From the NCBI GenBank assembly GCA_914767715.1, contig OU612066.1, positions 11,783,001 to 11,847,000 of the forward strand: 64,000 nt of DNA, read 5' to 3'. The notes below the pieces were generated by a model. The model ran no database searches and had not been told where the DNA came from. It saw only the letters and a program-made list of their open reading frames with translations. The position numbers and the translations under genes were made by a program. Positions 1 to 10,063 of this stretch are shown here, piece after piece. This stretch comes from Membranipora membranacea (taxonomy: Eukaryota; Bryozoa; Gymnolaemata; Cheilostomatida; Membraniporidae). Every line of letters starts with the position of its first letter. Position 1 is the stretch's first letter.

Positions 1-177
1 TGCCCTGACTGGGGTTAAGTTCTCTGCTAATCCTACCAGAGCATTGTGCAGGTGCGCAATTCTAAACACTGTGCAGACTGAATTCTTATTACCCAATCAA
101 ACTCTAAAAGTTTAGTTGTCATTGTCCAAATGTAAAATCTGTAGTGGTGTTTTTGTACGTGCCAGCAGTGAGCCTAC

Positions 178-354
178 CTTGAGTGTTGTCTGCGTAATGC
201 TTCCACAATACCCTAGTCTTATCTTTTCCGTTGATCACCCATAGAGTGAGAGGTCTCCCTTCCCTACTGACTACAGTCTCCACATTAAACCCTATTGTTG
301 GTAACACACGGGCAGATTCACCCCACTTAAGTCTGTGCAGGATTGTAGCTTTAC
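178..354 (-). CDS. ARF/ARL-like small GTPase, one internal exon (partial gene)
   Basis: An internal exon runs from an acceptor (CTTTTTAG, start at 354) to a donor (GTAGGC after 178). It encodes about 59 residues matching the first third of ARF-family GTPases. Recognisable pieces are the end of the P-loop (GKATILHRLK), the switch-1 block PTIGFNVETV, which is nearly the ARF consensus, and the stretch through switch 2 ending in LWKHYADNTQ. ARF proteins control vesicle coat recruitment or cilium traffic when GTP-bound. Here the second P-loop Thr-type position is Ala (GKAT, not GKTT). The DVGGQ motif reads VINGK, losing the DxxG aspartate and the catalytic glutamine. GTP hydrolysis, and perhaps binding, should be abnormal. 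The 5' exon and the C-terminal half were not found; the rest probably lies left of base 1. It could be a diverged ARL or a decaying paralogue; the exon itself is open. Confidence 0.7.
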
Positions 355-390
355 CTAAAAAGTAAAGCATATTGATTTACAGTATTATAT

Positions 391-555
391 GGCGGCCCGT
401 AGCGACATATCGGCATGAGACAATGTGAGTTGTAGGCAGTCAACTCGAGATGAACTCGTGATGACAACTCCTAACTCGACGTTATACTGTTATCATCTCG
501 AGTTGACAGACTACATCTCGAGTTGTCTCATCTTGAGATGTCACTATGGGCCGCC
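391..555. mobile_element. 165-bp fold-back MITE-like element
   Basis: The ends are inverted copies of GGCGGCCC(G/A)TAG(C/T)GACAT, and the inverted homology continues inward for most of the element. The arms hold repeated CTCGAG-centred blocks such as CATCTCGAGTTG and CAACTCGAGATG. No ORF in it is credible. Flanking 7-mers are attatat and gttgtat (5 of 7 identical), so a target duplication is possible but eroded. Confidence 0.7.
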
Positions 556-672
556 GTTGTATTTAGGTTTTAACGAGCATCATAGTTTACCAGCGTCTTC
601 CAATGCCTACTACCTTTCCAGTATGACATCTATACAGCCAAGAAACACAAGCGATGTTTAACAAGATTGAAT

Positions 673-689
673 CAAGGAGTAACTCCTTG
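673..689. mobile_element. Micro inverted-repeat element, copy 1 (17 bp)
   Basis: The palindrome CAAGGAGTAACTCCTTG is flanked by attgaat (666-672) and gttgaat (690-696), a 7-bp direct repeat with one mismatch. It shares the CAAGGAGT terminus and flank size with copies at 7190, 15411 and 32469, and more distantly 24425. Confidence 0.65.
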
Positions 690-696
690 GTTGAAT

Positions 697-2225
697 GAAT
701 GCTCACCGGTTGCGTCAAGCCCAAGACATACAATCTTGAGCGAGTCATCTCCATACAACCTGTCAACCATTGAACTCACAGCTCCCATCCTGTATGAATT
801 TAGACCTACACAGATAAGTTACAGTTAGACAGCAGATGAGTAGCTGTTTCCTGTATCATTCAGGTAATAGAGCCACAGTTCCTTTAGTTTGTCAGACTTC
901 ATGCCATGATTCAGTGTTTATAATAGTAAGCTGTGCTAGTATAAGGAAGTATCAGCAGGTTTAGTCACATAAGCCTACATGTAAGTTATGCGTTGGAAAT
1001 TTTAATAATGAGTCTATAGTCATCAATTATTTGATTAGTTGCGTCATTATTACTCAGTCACCTAATTATGTTATTCAGTATCCCACCAATAAAATACAGT
1101 ACACTGATTGGCTTTACTAGACTGTTATAATTCATAGCTCATTGGTCGTACAGAGTAAACCCCAAAAATCTCTGTTTGTTTTAATTATTGAGTCATGTTA
1201 ACGTCATTTTCATACCTCAGGATGTATAGTATCAGATTTAGTTTCAGTTTTGGCCTTTGCACAGCGTCCAAAACGAAGCAAAATCAAGGTAGATAAGGCC
1301 GATTTTAGGGAACCTATTCAGATCACATTCATTTGGCCAAACAAAGTGGCGGCATGGCAACGCTACCATCAAGTACGTTGCTTCCAGGGACTGGGTGACA
1401 AGAAATATTTTCATGTGTTGTTTCCATTCTCTCTTTAATGTATTGTTAACAGCAGTTCTGTTGTCTATGCAAGGTTTTGATGATGTGACAATCACAACAA
1501 ATTATTATTTGTCTCTTCTCAGATACGATTCTTAGTGATGTACAAATGTGATCAATAAGCGAATCTTGATCTCATTTTTTACGTAATATGAAAGTTTTTA
1601 ACATATTTCTCTAGGAGCAATGATTTCTATTGATTCATTTTATGCTTATTTGAACTTTGTAGAATTGAAGAAAGGTTTGATTTGATTCTTTTTAATATCT
1701 ATACCCATTAAAAAGACTTCTATGAAGCCTATACAGTAAACCTGACTAGCTTGGGCAGGCTGTCATGGGTCAGGTCGGGTCCCCCCAACCAAACAAACTA
1801 CCCAGGCTAAAACCTGACAATGATATAAGAGACCCTATGAATGTTATATTTCAATTCAACGATACAGAAATCTTTACATCGGCAAATGAAAAACCTACAG
1901 ATTGTTAAAAAATAATCCTAGAAAAATTAATTAACATATTACTTTATGTATTTCAACAATGGGATTTTGTTTGCCTATACATAACAAAATATACATCTGG
2001 ATTATTTTGTGAAAACAGATAATTGGGACATTATTGTCGTAACTCCACTTGTGTCATGAAGTTCGAAACAGGGAATGCAGGGAATTCAGGGAAAAAATGG
2101 GGATCCTGACAAATGGTACATAGGGATAAACATTATTATAATATTTTCATTGAGAAGACATTATTTACTATGAGTCACAAATTTTCATAGACTACATATA
2201 ATAGAGAAATAATACATGTGTTTGT
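697..2225. other. Intergenic, no gene recognised
   Basis: Short open frames on both strands around 1250-1495 show no family motif and no splice-site support. Sequence near 1110-1150 has ATTGG/CCAAT-like words, but no linked coding exon was seen. The stretch is AT-rich and probably includes the 3' UTR of the minus-strand gene ending at 2226; no clear AATAAA was found there. Confidence 0.5.
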
Positions 2226-5185
2226 TTAGCTTTCGTCAGAATGGCTTTCGTTACTATCAGAGCTAGGGTTATGATGGTGAACTTGCTGCCTCATTTGGTG
2301 AACTTCTTCTTCCGAAGACTGATTCTCTATAACAGATAGTCTTTGGTTGGATAGCTCTAATGAGGTCTCTAAGTCAATAGTTGCGGACTGACTCTCAATA
2401 GAAATTTGCCTGTGGATAGGTTGCAGCTCCTCTGAGCTTTCAGAATCAAAGGGTGAGGACTGACTCTCTAAAGAAGTCTGTCTCTGCTGGTTGGGTTGCT
2501 CTTCAAAACTTTCTGAGCTTGAGCTTTGAGGAATAACAAATGTTGGACCTGCTGTGGGTCCAGGCCTAAACCTCACTGGAGCTGTCGTGAAAACAACAGT
2601 TCTGGGCGTGGTAAACTGTACTTGAGGGGCTCTGGTTCTGATTGGCCTTCTTGTTGTGGTGATTTTCACAGGAGGTCTGTGGTGAGGTTGTGTGGTCCGT
2701 ACTGGTTGTTTGGTGACAGGTCTGGGTGTGGTAAAGTTGACTCGAGGGGGTCTCGTTCTGATTGGTCGTCTTGTTGTGGAGATGATTTTGACTTCAGGCC
2801 TATTTTGTACTGGTTGTCTGATGACAGATCCCCATGGTCTGGCCGAATAAGTTGCTTTTGGTTGCTGGATTGCTATTGGTGATAGAGGAGGTGAGTAAAC
2901 TTTCTGGTTACCGCGTTGTTTCATAGTTGAGCTGTGCTCCAAGCTTTCACTTGACTGGTCATGATGGTTGCTTGTTGAGCTGTCATCATCATCACTGCTG
3001 CTTCCAGAGACCCGTACTTTTACAGGCTTGCCTCTACTCATCCTAATCACGTAACTTCCACTTTCTTCTGAGCTCTCATCTGACTCGGCATGATGGTTAC
3101 CGTCAGTAGAGCTGCTGTCACTGGCACTGCTATCATCAGTACTGTCGACACCAGGTTTGGTATGTTGTCGAGTTGCGGACTGCCAGGGTCTAGCTGACAG
3201 AGCTCCTCTGTGCTGATGAACAGATACTGGTGACTGATACGTCATAATGCCTCTTGATTTGTTGTTGTCTAGAGCTGAGCTTGAGTCGGTTTCCAAGCTA
3301 TCCTCACCACTGCTGTCTCTACCAGAGCTTCCTCCAGCTATAACTGTCTTACCAGGTTTGAATGCTTCTCCAAATTGACTGCTGTCAGCAGAGCTGCCAC
3401 CACTAGCAGGCACTTTCACTCTAACAGGCTTTCCTCTGCTCATCCTGATTACGTAGTTTCCACTTTCCTCAGAGCTTTCGTCAACATTTGATGAGTGTGA
3501 TGGAAGTTGTACTCTCCTATCACTTAATGGTCTTGTTATGTGGGTGTTGCTGGTGTGATAATTTGCCCTGTAGAGTTGTCTGGATGGTGATGGGCTGCTA
3601 ACACTATTTGTCTTTGAGCTCTCAACTGAGCTGTCCTCATATGAACCACTGCCTGATACAGGTACTCTGACTTGTCTGCCTCGACTCATTCTTATGATAT
3701 ATCTCCCACCTTGTTCAGTGCTATCATCGCTATCAATGCTTGACATACTGGGTACTGGAGCTTGTCTTCTTGTGTATGTTGGTTGTGCTTGATATGGTTG
3801 GCGCGGTGCAGGTGGTGGTTGGCTGCGAACAACAGTTGGCACATAGGGCATTGAGGTCCTCCTACTCCCAGTGTTTGTGGATGGTGATATTTGCTGAGAG
3901 CTGTCATCCCCTGAGCTATCTCTTGCTATGGGTACTCTGACTGGCTTGCCTCTGCTCATTCTGATGGTATACCCCTTGTTCTCCTCTGAACTCTCACTCC
4001 TGCCAGCTTGAAAGTCACTGAACTCTCCCAATTGGTACGCCGGTGCCAGATTTCTGTGTATCGTCTTGAGTGACTCCTCTGTAACAGGTTTGCCATCAGC
4101 TGTCACTCCGATCACTGGCTTGCCCATGCTGGTTTTGCCAAACCACCTGTAATGAAAGTCATGAGAAATTGATAGTTGATAATTGCATAATCACGGTAAA
4201 GAAGAATATAATCAAAGGTGGCAAGAGATGCACAGCAATTTGTGAGAAACATTAACATGATTTGTCGGCAAGATACCTAGCATCACAGCATTATGCTGCT
4301 TTGTGAAGACATGATGACAGTTATAGTAAGAACTAGGTAAACAGATTATCTTCAAGATATTTCTATGAGAACAGTTACTAAATATGAGCGCAAGCTGTCT
4401 AATTATTACCGAAAGTCGTGTTCTCTCAACAAATGGAAAGACAACTTGAAAGAAACAGCTTGTTCGTATTCAAGCCACAACGCGCCAATATTTTGCTAAT
4501 CTATGTCTAAAGATGCGCAAGTTGGGGTGTGGCAGTTTGCAGAATATAAATCTTTGATGATGAGACCAAATGCTGTGCCAAAATATAATATTTGATAACA
4601 GAGCCATTCTACGTATCATTAGCCAAAATATCAGCTTCGAACAAAGCCAGCCAACATTTTCTACTTCTTTTTTTCAAATCAGCACGGAACAAAATGCGTT
4701 CAAATTTTTGGAAAATATTTAAAATTACCAGCAGCCTCATCAAATGGCCACTGTCACCTGATGAGCGCCAATCTTAAATTACCTTTTATCACTCAGAGTA
4801 TCACATTAATTGATGATTTTGAATGATAAGCTGTGCTACTCTGGCCCACAAGCCAAGAATTACAAGGTGGTATGATGTGAACCCATGCTCCTGATCGTTC
4901 GCTAAAGAATATTGCCAATTTTCACGGAGAGTGTATGCCATGTAGAATAAACCTCTCAGACTAAAACCAAGCAGGTTGGAATGTTTACCCCGCAATTCTT
5001 GAGCAATAAACTTTGGCAGAGGTTATTTTTACTCACCATGGCTGATTCTGGTTCCCCTGGGATTGTGGTACTGGTATGTTATATGCCTGGCTCTGATGAG
5101 GTATGTGTGAACTACTGTATGGTGGTCTGTAATAACTGGAGACTCCCGACAAGCTAAACGCCAACAGCAGCAAGCTAAACTTCAT
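2226..5185 (-). CDS. Secreted Ser/Glu/Asp-rich protein with RMSRG repeats
   Basis: Two coding exons, 5185-5037 and 4146-2226, join in phase (donor GTGAGT, acceptor CATTACAG) to give 2,070 nt, 689 aa plus stop. The start ATG gives a clear signal peptide, MKFSLLLLAFSLSGVSS, then a Tyr/Pro/Gln-rich stretch. The body has four copies of a block: an acidic (E/D)SSEE-type run, Tyr, (V/T/I)IRMSRG, (K/R)(P/Q)V(R/K)V. Long Ser/Asp/Glu linkers separate them. A basic Pro/Thr/Arg segment follows, containing two RRPIRTR(P/A)P repeats, then a C-terminal SSEE-rich tail. There are very many S-x-E sites of the type phosphorylated by Fam20C-like secretory kinases. No known domain was recognised. By composition it resembles extracellular matrix or biomineral phosphoproteins; that role is inference. 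Confidence 0.8.
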
Positions 5186-5688
5186 TCTGTAAAATAAAAA
5201 ATTTCAAGATATTAGATATAATATAATGATAGGATAACAAAAATCAAGGAATCTTTTTCTATAAACACAAAATAAAAAATTACTTTGCTTTTCTGGAAAT
5301 TGAAGAAACCACAACTCAAATCAAAATGATATAGATAAAAAATCCAAAGCTCTTCAATAGTAAAAAATGAAAGCAATCCTGGATGATGCTATGAGCAAAC
5401 ACTGATGATCAATGTTCATAGTGTAAAATAAGCTTTCAATAGAACAGCCCGCATTGACAAAAATATTTTTGACAAATTCACTTGGTTAGTTTTACCCATA
5501 AACATATAAATATTAAGAGTATTTATATGTTTATGGTTTTACCATTTATTTTTGTTTGTGATGATCTCAAGCGACACTAGATCATATCTTTTTTCATTAA
5601 GTTCAAGTGACTTGTTTGGCAAATAAAATTGGAAAATAGAAAGTCAGAAGTCCAGTTTCTTGTTATGGTGTACAAAATAATAAGTTAC

Positions 5689-5806
5689 CTGAAGGATTGT
5701 ATAGATTTTCGGCAGGTAGATATTTGGCAGGTAGGATTCGGCAGGTAGACTACAGCAGGCGGGTTCTCAACAGGTGCTCCTCAGCTGTCTTGCCTCTTGA
5801 GAGTGA
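5689..5806 (-). other. Probable non-coding first exon (5' UTR) of the RMSRG-repeat gene
   Basis: The donor AG|GTAACT lies after base 5689 and the next acceptor (ATTTTACAG) sits one base before the ATG at 5185, so an upstream UTR exon is needed. The right limit is set about 25 bases downstream of the TATA box. The exon holds several copies of a CTACCTGCC word (GGCAGGTAG on the plus strand). Confidence 0.55.
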
Positions 5807-5830
5807 AGCAGCTCATCCTCAGTGTTCAGT

Positions 5831-5836
5831 TTTATA
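5831..5836 (-). promoter_or_regulatory. TATA box of the RMSRG-repeat gene
   Basis: On the minus strand the sequence reads GGGTATAAAACTG, a near-consensus TATA box. It lies about 25 bp before the inferred first exon, which has a good donor at 5689. A TATA promoter suits a strongly or tissue-specifically expressed secreted product. Confidence 0.6.
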
Positions 5837-6998
5837 CCCACACTTCAGGGTACCCAGGCACGCTGCGGTCCTTGCCCCACCCAGCTGCTTACCAGCTACT
5901 TAATCAGCTCAAGAATGTCCATCACCACCATCGATATTATGACCTCACAACATTCCCAAAGGCAGGTGAATTGGGAAGGCATAGAGGGAGTCATTGGATA
6001 ATCTCAGACACCAACGTCTTCTCTTCCTGCCTCATGCAAATTGATGCTTAGGTCCAAGTAGGGTGGGAAGATTAGAGGTGGGAAAAAAACCACAGCCAGC
6101 CTAAAGACTGCCAATCGTATTAATAGGATTACTGGCTAACGGTAGAGATGTGTCATTTGTGATGAATGGTTTGGGCGGACTATGATCAATGTAGAGAATA
6201 ACAGACTGTATGAATGATAAGGTGAATCTCCTATACTATACAGCATTTGTATACATTGACTGCGATGATGAATAATCTGGCGGAATCAGAAGCAAAAACA
6301 AAGAAAATATCATTAAACCTGTTTTACAACCACAATGACATGTTTTGATGAATGGAAAATCTCCATCTCTTCCTCATCATTAATAAATTTGCATAATGAG
6401 CAGGTCAACAGGTTACCAGGTAACTAAAGCACCTGCTGTTGATATGGTACCGCTTCCTGATCCTTGTGACAGTAAATTTTGCTGCTGGATCCGCTTTTAG
6501 ATGTAAGATGACATCATGGAGCTTTGTCTTCCGAATAACTTACAAATGTCAAGTTTTTGGCCTACTTCTTTTGTTTTGTCATAGTCATTTTGTTCATAGC
6601 AAAAACTAAGATTGAAACTATGTCATTCTCAGGAAACATCACTACGCTGCCATTATTATGCTGTTTCAAAGTTTCTACTTTCAAATGTTATTATATCTCA
6701 GTTTAGACGCAAAATTATCAACATCATATTTCATTTTGTTTGTTTGGCGATGGGAAAATTAATAGCAACAAAAAGCGTCCAGAAAAAGAGATAAAAGCCT
6801 TAGCATTGGGCGCCATGAGTTTCTTGAAAAGCTGAATGGAAAAAAGTATTGACCGATAGATCATAAATTATAAACCACATCAGGATGTTTTGACCACTAT
6901 ATTCTCACATCAGGAAGGGTGAAGAAGTCAAAGCGTCAACTTACCCAGCGAAAATTTACTTATAAATCTGCAATCTGAAAAATCACACTGTCAAAACA

Positions 6999-7078
6999 TG
7001 AGAATCAATTTTTTTTGTTTCTTTACCTTCTCAAGGTTGAGAATCAATTTTTTTTTGTCTCTTTACCTTCTCAAGGTT
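6999..7078. repeat. Tandem duplication, about 40-bp unit, two copies
   Basis: The block from TGAGAATCAATTTT to CTTCTCAAGGT is present twice head to tail, differing by a couple of bases and the length of the T run. Confidence 0.8.
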
Positions 7079-7189
7079 GACAACAAATTTTGGATTCAAT
7101 AATCGCACATGTTATTTTCAAAATACCAATATCAACATACCTGTTCATCATTTCCAATGGATGAAAATCCAACAAGATTTATGTTACAT

Positions 7190-7223
7190 CAAGGAGTTAG
7201 ATACAGGTGTCTCTAACTCCTTG
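7190..7223. mobile_element. Micro inverted-repeat element, copy 2 (34 bp)
   Basis: Ends CAAGGAGTTAGA and TCTAACTCCTTG are perfect inverted repeats around a 10-base centre. The element is flanked on both sides by the exact 7-mer gttacat (7183-7189 and 7224-7230). Confidence 0.75.
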
Positions 7224-7370
7224 GTTACATGTATTGTTTACTTGGGGAGGTAATTTGCGGTGAAATTATTAAGATGAGCATTGTTTTAAAAAGATCTATT
7301 TTTAGCTCAGAAGGATCAGACCAATACATTTTATACAAATGCTACCATCAAACTTTGTCACTCAGCTTAC

Positions 7371-7490
7371 AGGCGTTTCCCCTGTACAAAGGGCAGGCGT
7401 CTACCCTTGTATGGAAGGTGTGTTCCCTTGTATGACAGGTGTGCCCCTCTGTATGGAAGGTGTGACCCTTTATTTGACAGGCATGTCCCA
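7371..7490. repeat. Degenerate minisatellite, about 22-bp unit
   Basis: Roughly five imperfect copies of a unit like AGGTGTG(T/A)CCCTTGTATGG follow each other. The open frames across it are a by-product of the repeat. Confidence 0.55.
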
Positions 7491-7659
7491 TTTAGACAGG
7501 TTAACACCCTGCGCTACCAATAGCTGACCCATATTTAATTATCAGGCTGGATGGATAGTTTGGTCAGTGAAACAATAGTCTAGATTTCTCTAATGAGTTC
7601 CACCTGACCATATGTGTCCACGCCCAGCTTTATCTGCAGCACAATTTGTTCTTGGATGT

Positions 7660-7687
7660 CACAGAGCAAGGAAATCCTTACTCTGTG
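7660..7687. repeat. 28-bp hairpin
   Basis: CACAGAGCAAGGA and TCCTTACTCTGTG form a stem with one mismatch and a 2-base centre. It contains the CAAGGA word of the micro elements but has no flanking direct repeat. Confidence 0.5.
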
Positions 7688-9369
7688 CATTTTACATAAA
7701 ACGTGGCTATTTTTCTGATGATGCCAGTATAAAAATTAATTTATACAATTATGAAGAAGGTAGCACCTAAGGAGGTGTTACACAGGTATCTGGTCATGTC
7801 AAGATTGAATTTCCTAAAGTTAATGACATTGCAGGGTCGGCCCTCGGTTAACCAATCAACTCTACCACAACTCACAAGGAACAATGGGACTGATGCAAAT
7901 TGGTTGACATGGTATTAAAAAGGCACACTCTTCAATCAAGATAATTAGTCTTATCTCGATTTGTCAATGGTGTTAATTTCTTCCTCTATTGTGACCCTGG
8001 AATTTTTAACCACAGAGGCAAAAAATCGTATGTTTTAATGAACCAAAACAACTGATCATTGACAAATTGTAGATTGCTGTAAAAGAAAACATCAAATATA
8101 AGTGATTGCTTCCATTTTTCGTGTCAGCAGAGGCTGGTTGTTGGTTCAATGAACTACCTCTCCCAGAAGGGGGTCTTCGGTTGATTGCAGCCAAAATTTG
8201 AAAACGCTCAAAAACTGCAAGCAACTATTGTGTTGAAATGTTTTTTTTTGTAGTTGCCCTATTCTGGCATTATAAATATCAGTTTTTACGAACCCGGTAT
8301 CAACTTGAATACAAATGGTAGATACAATCTCTTACATTCCCTGATTTTGCTTCGCAAAGTGGTCATTTCACATTCTCTCTTTTCTGGATTGCCTGTCTTG
8401 TGTGCTTTTCTTGCTGAAGTTTTCTCCTAGGAGGGCAACAAAGCACTTTTCCAACGCATGCCCACTCTTGACCATGCACACTCAAAGCCATGGATATAGC
8501 CCTGATGTTGTATTTTGAGTGATGGCATGTTGTGTGGGGCGCCTTCACTCGGATTATTGAGTTTGGAATGACAAAATAAACTGCAAGGGCTCCAGTACAT
8601 TTTTGCTGTTACAGAGTTTGGTGTGAGAGCCCATACCAAAGAGCAAAATTACCATCATTATATTGCTAATGCTCCGTATAAGAGAAAGGGTACCGATGGT
8701 AATTGTAGTCTATCTATACCATACTATCGGCTATTGCCTAATAAGAGATTATAAAATACCATGACAAAGCAAGACTATTTATAAACCTGTATACATGAAT
8801 ATGACTGATAATCTTAAATTAAAGAAATTCTCCCTTTTTTATTGTTTATGCTGTAATATATGTTTAATAAAAAAGGGTTTGGCATATAATTTAATAAGAG
8901 CTGATAGTCCAAAGACTAGAGTGGCGGCTGTCCCAAAGGACAACCATGAAAAGCACCCACACAAGATTATAAGTGGAATTGCAGGAGCCACCACAGCATA
9001 GACCCACACAGGACCTCAACCATGCAGATCAGACCAGATATTGGATTGTTCCCGCATCCTGTCCAAATTTCCAAAAGGAACCAGCTGTACAGTTTCACAC
9101 ATGTGTAAAACAGGGATCTACTTCTCCTGTTGCTGCTAGCTTGAATGCTTTATAGAGATTTTGTTATTGTATTATGATTATTGTCAGTCAAATGTTTAGA
9201 ATCTCTGAGGTTGGATGTGTATTTAAATGTTATTTCAATGTTTGATGTTCATAACACATTTTTACAGGCATACTTTTAAGATGTGTAAAATTTTCGCCAG
9301 ATTTTCCACAAACCCAACTTTTTATAAAATTTTGTATTGGCGTTAAATTTGTTTCACAAGCATGGCCTG

Positions 9370-9830
9370 AAGCTGGGATTCCATAAACTAGCTCGCTGTA
9401 CTACAAATGTTTGTATCATCTGCGAACACAACACAACCCGAATCTGGGGCTACATAAAGAAGATCACTGATGTAGACTGAAAATAGAAGAAGCCCAAGAA
9501 CTGACAGTTGGGGCACATATCAAGATTAACAGTCTGTAATTAAGACTTAGTACCATCTAAGGATACAGATTGCTTCCTGTTCATCAAGCAATCTTTAATG
9601 AGGTTTTAGAATGAATGAATGGATTTTTTCGTAAAGCCATAAAAAGATCATTTTTTAAATTAGATTATCGGGATTAATCCTATCAAAGGTCTTGGGACAA
9701 TCAAATATGACAACCGGAGTAATTTTTCTGCAGGTATTATATTTCTTGTACAACTTCTCCATTATAAAGCCTATAGCATCAGTAGTGCTTCTCATGCTTT
9801 ACTCTATGCTCTACATCATAAATAACAAAT
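9370..9830 (-). pseudogene. Decayed LINE reverse-transcriptase fragment
   Basis: Conceptual minus-strand translation, broken by stops and frameshifts, passes through reverse-transcriptase motifs of a non-LTR element in the correct order. First comes a segment like VVIFDCPKTFDRINPDNLI (the KAFDxxxH block) near 9680, then LMNRKQSVSLDGT. After that come PQLSVLGLLLFSVYISDL and the catalytic box FADDT (minus strand, around 9415-9432). No endonuclease, 3' end or flanking duplication was found, so this is a dead fragment. The clade is not assignable by eye; a CR1/L2/Jockey-type element is plausible. Confidence 0.75.
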
Positions 9831-10005
9831 AAAAATAGTAATAAATAATATTGTCGCGTGTGCGGCGCGTGGTAGTGTAGGCGTTAATGAGTTGATAATC
9901 GATAAGAAAACCCAATCATTATAATACCATATTTACAATCAAAAACAGCAGATATTATCATGTTTTCAGCTAATTGGGTTGGCTGCAAGGGAAATTAGCT
10001 TGTCC

Positions 10006-10055
10006 CATAGACTTAATAATAATTTATTATTCCATGTCTATTCTATTAGTCTATG
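10006..10055. mobile_element. 50-bp hAT-like miniature element with 8-bp target duplication
   Basis: Ends CATAGACTTAATA and TATTAGTCTATG are inverted repeats. The exact 8-mer gcttgtcc lies on both sides (9998-10005 and 10056-10063). An 8-bp duplication and CA...TG termini fit the hAT superfamily, although 50 bp is very short. Confidence 0.65.
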
Positions 10056-10063
10056 GCTTGTCC

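Larger units (their letters stand above)
5837..9369. other. Intergenic, repeats only
   Basis: No gene was recognised. The small open frames (for example near 5900, 6700, 7300, 8100, 8500 and 8900) have no motifs and no consistent splice context. The stretch contains a 39-41 bp tandem duplication, a micro inverted-repeat element, a short minisatellite and a 28-bp hairpin, listed separately. Confidence 0.5.

Noticed and set aside
1244-1495. Short overlapping frames on both strands as a small gene
   Set aside because: No recognisable motif, signal peptide or splice-site support.
7660-7687. Sixth copy of the CAAGG micro-element family
   Set aside because: It has the CAAGGA...TCCTT core but lacks a flanking 7-bp direct repeat; the flanks are inverted (CACAGAG/CTCTGTG) instead.
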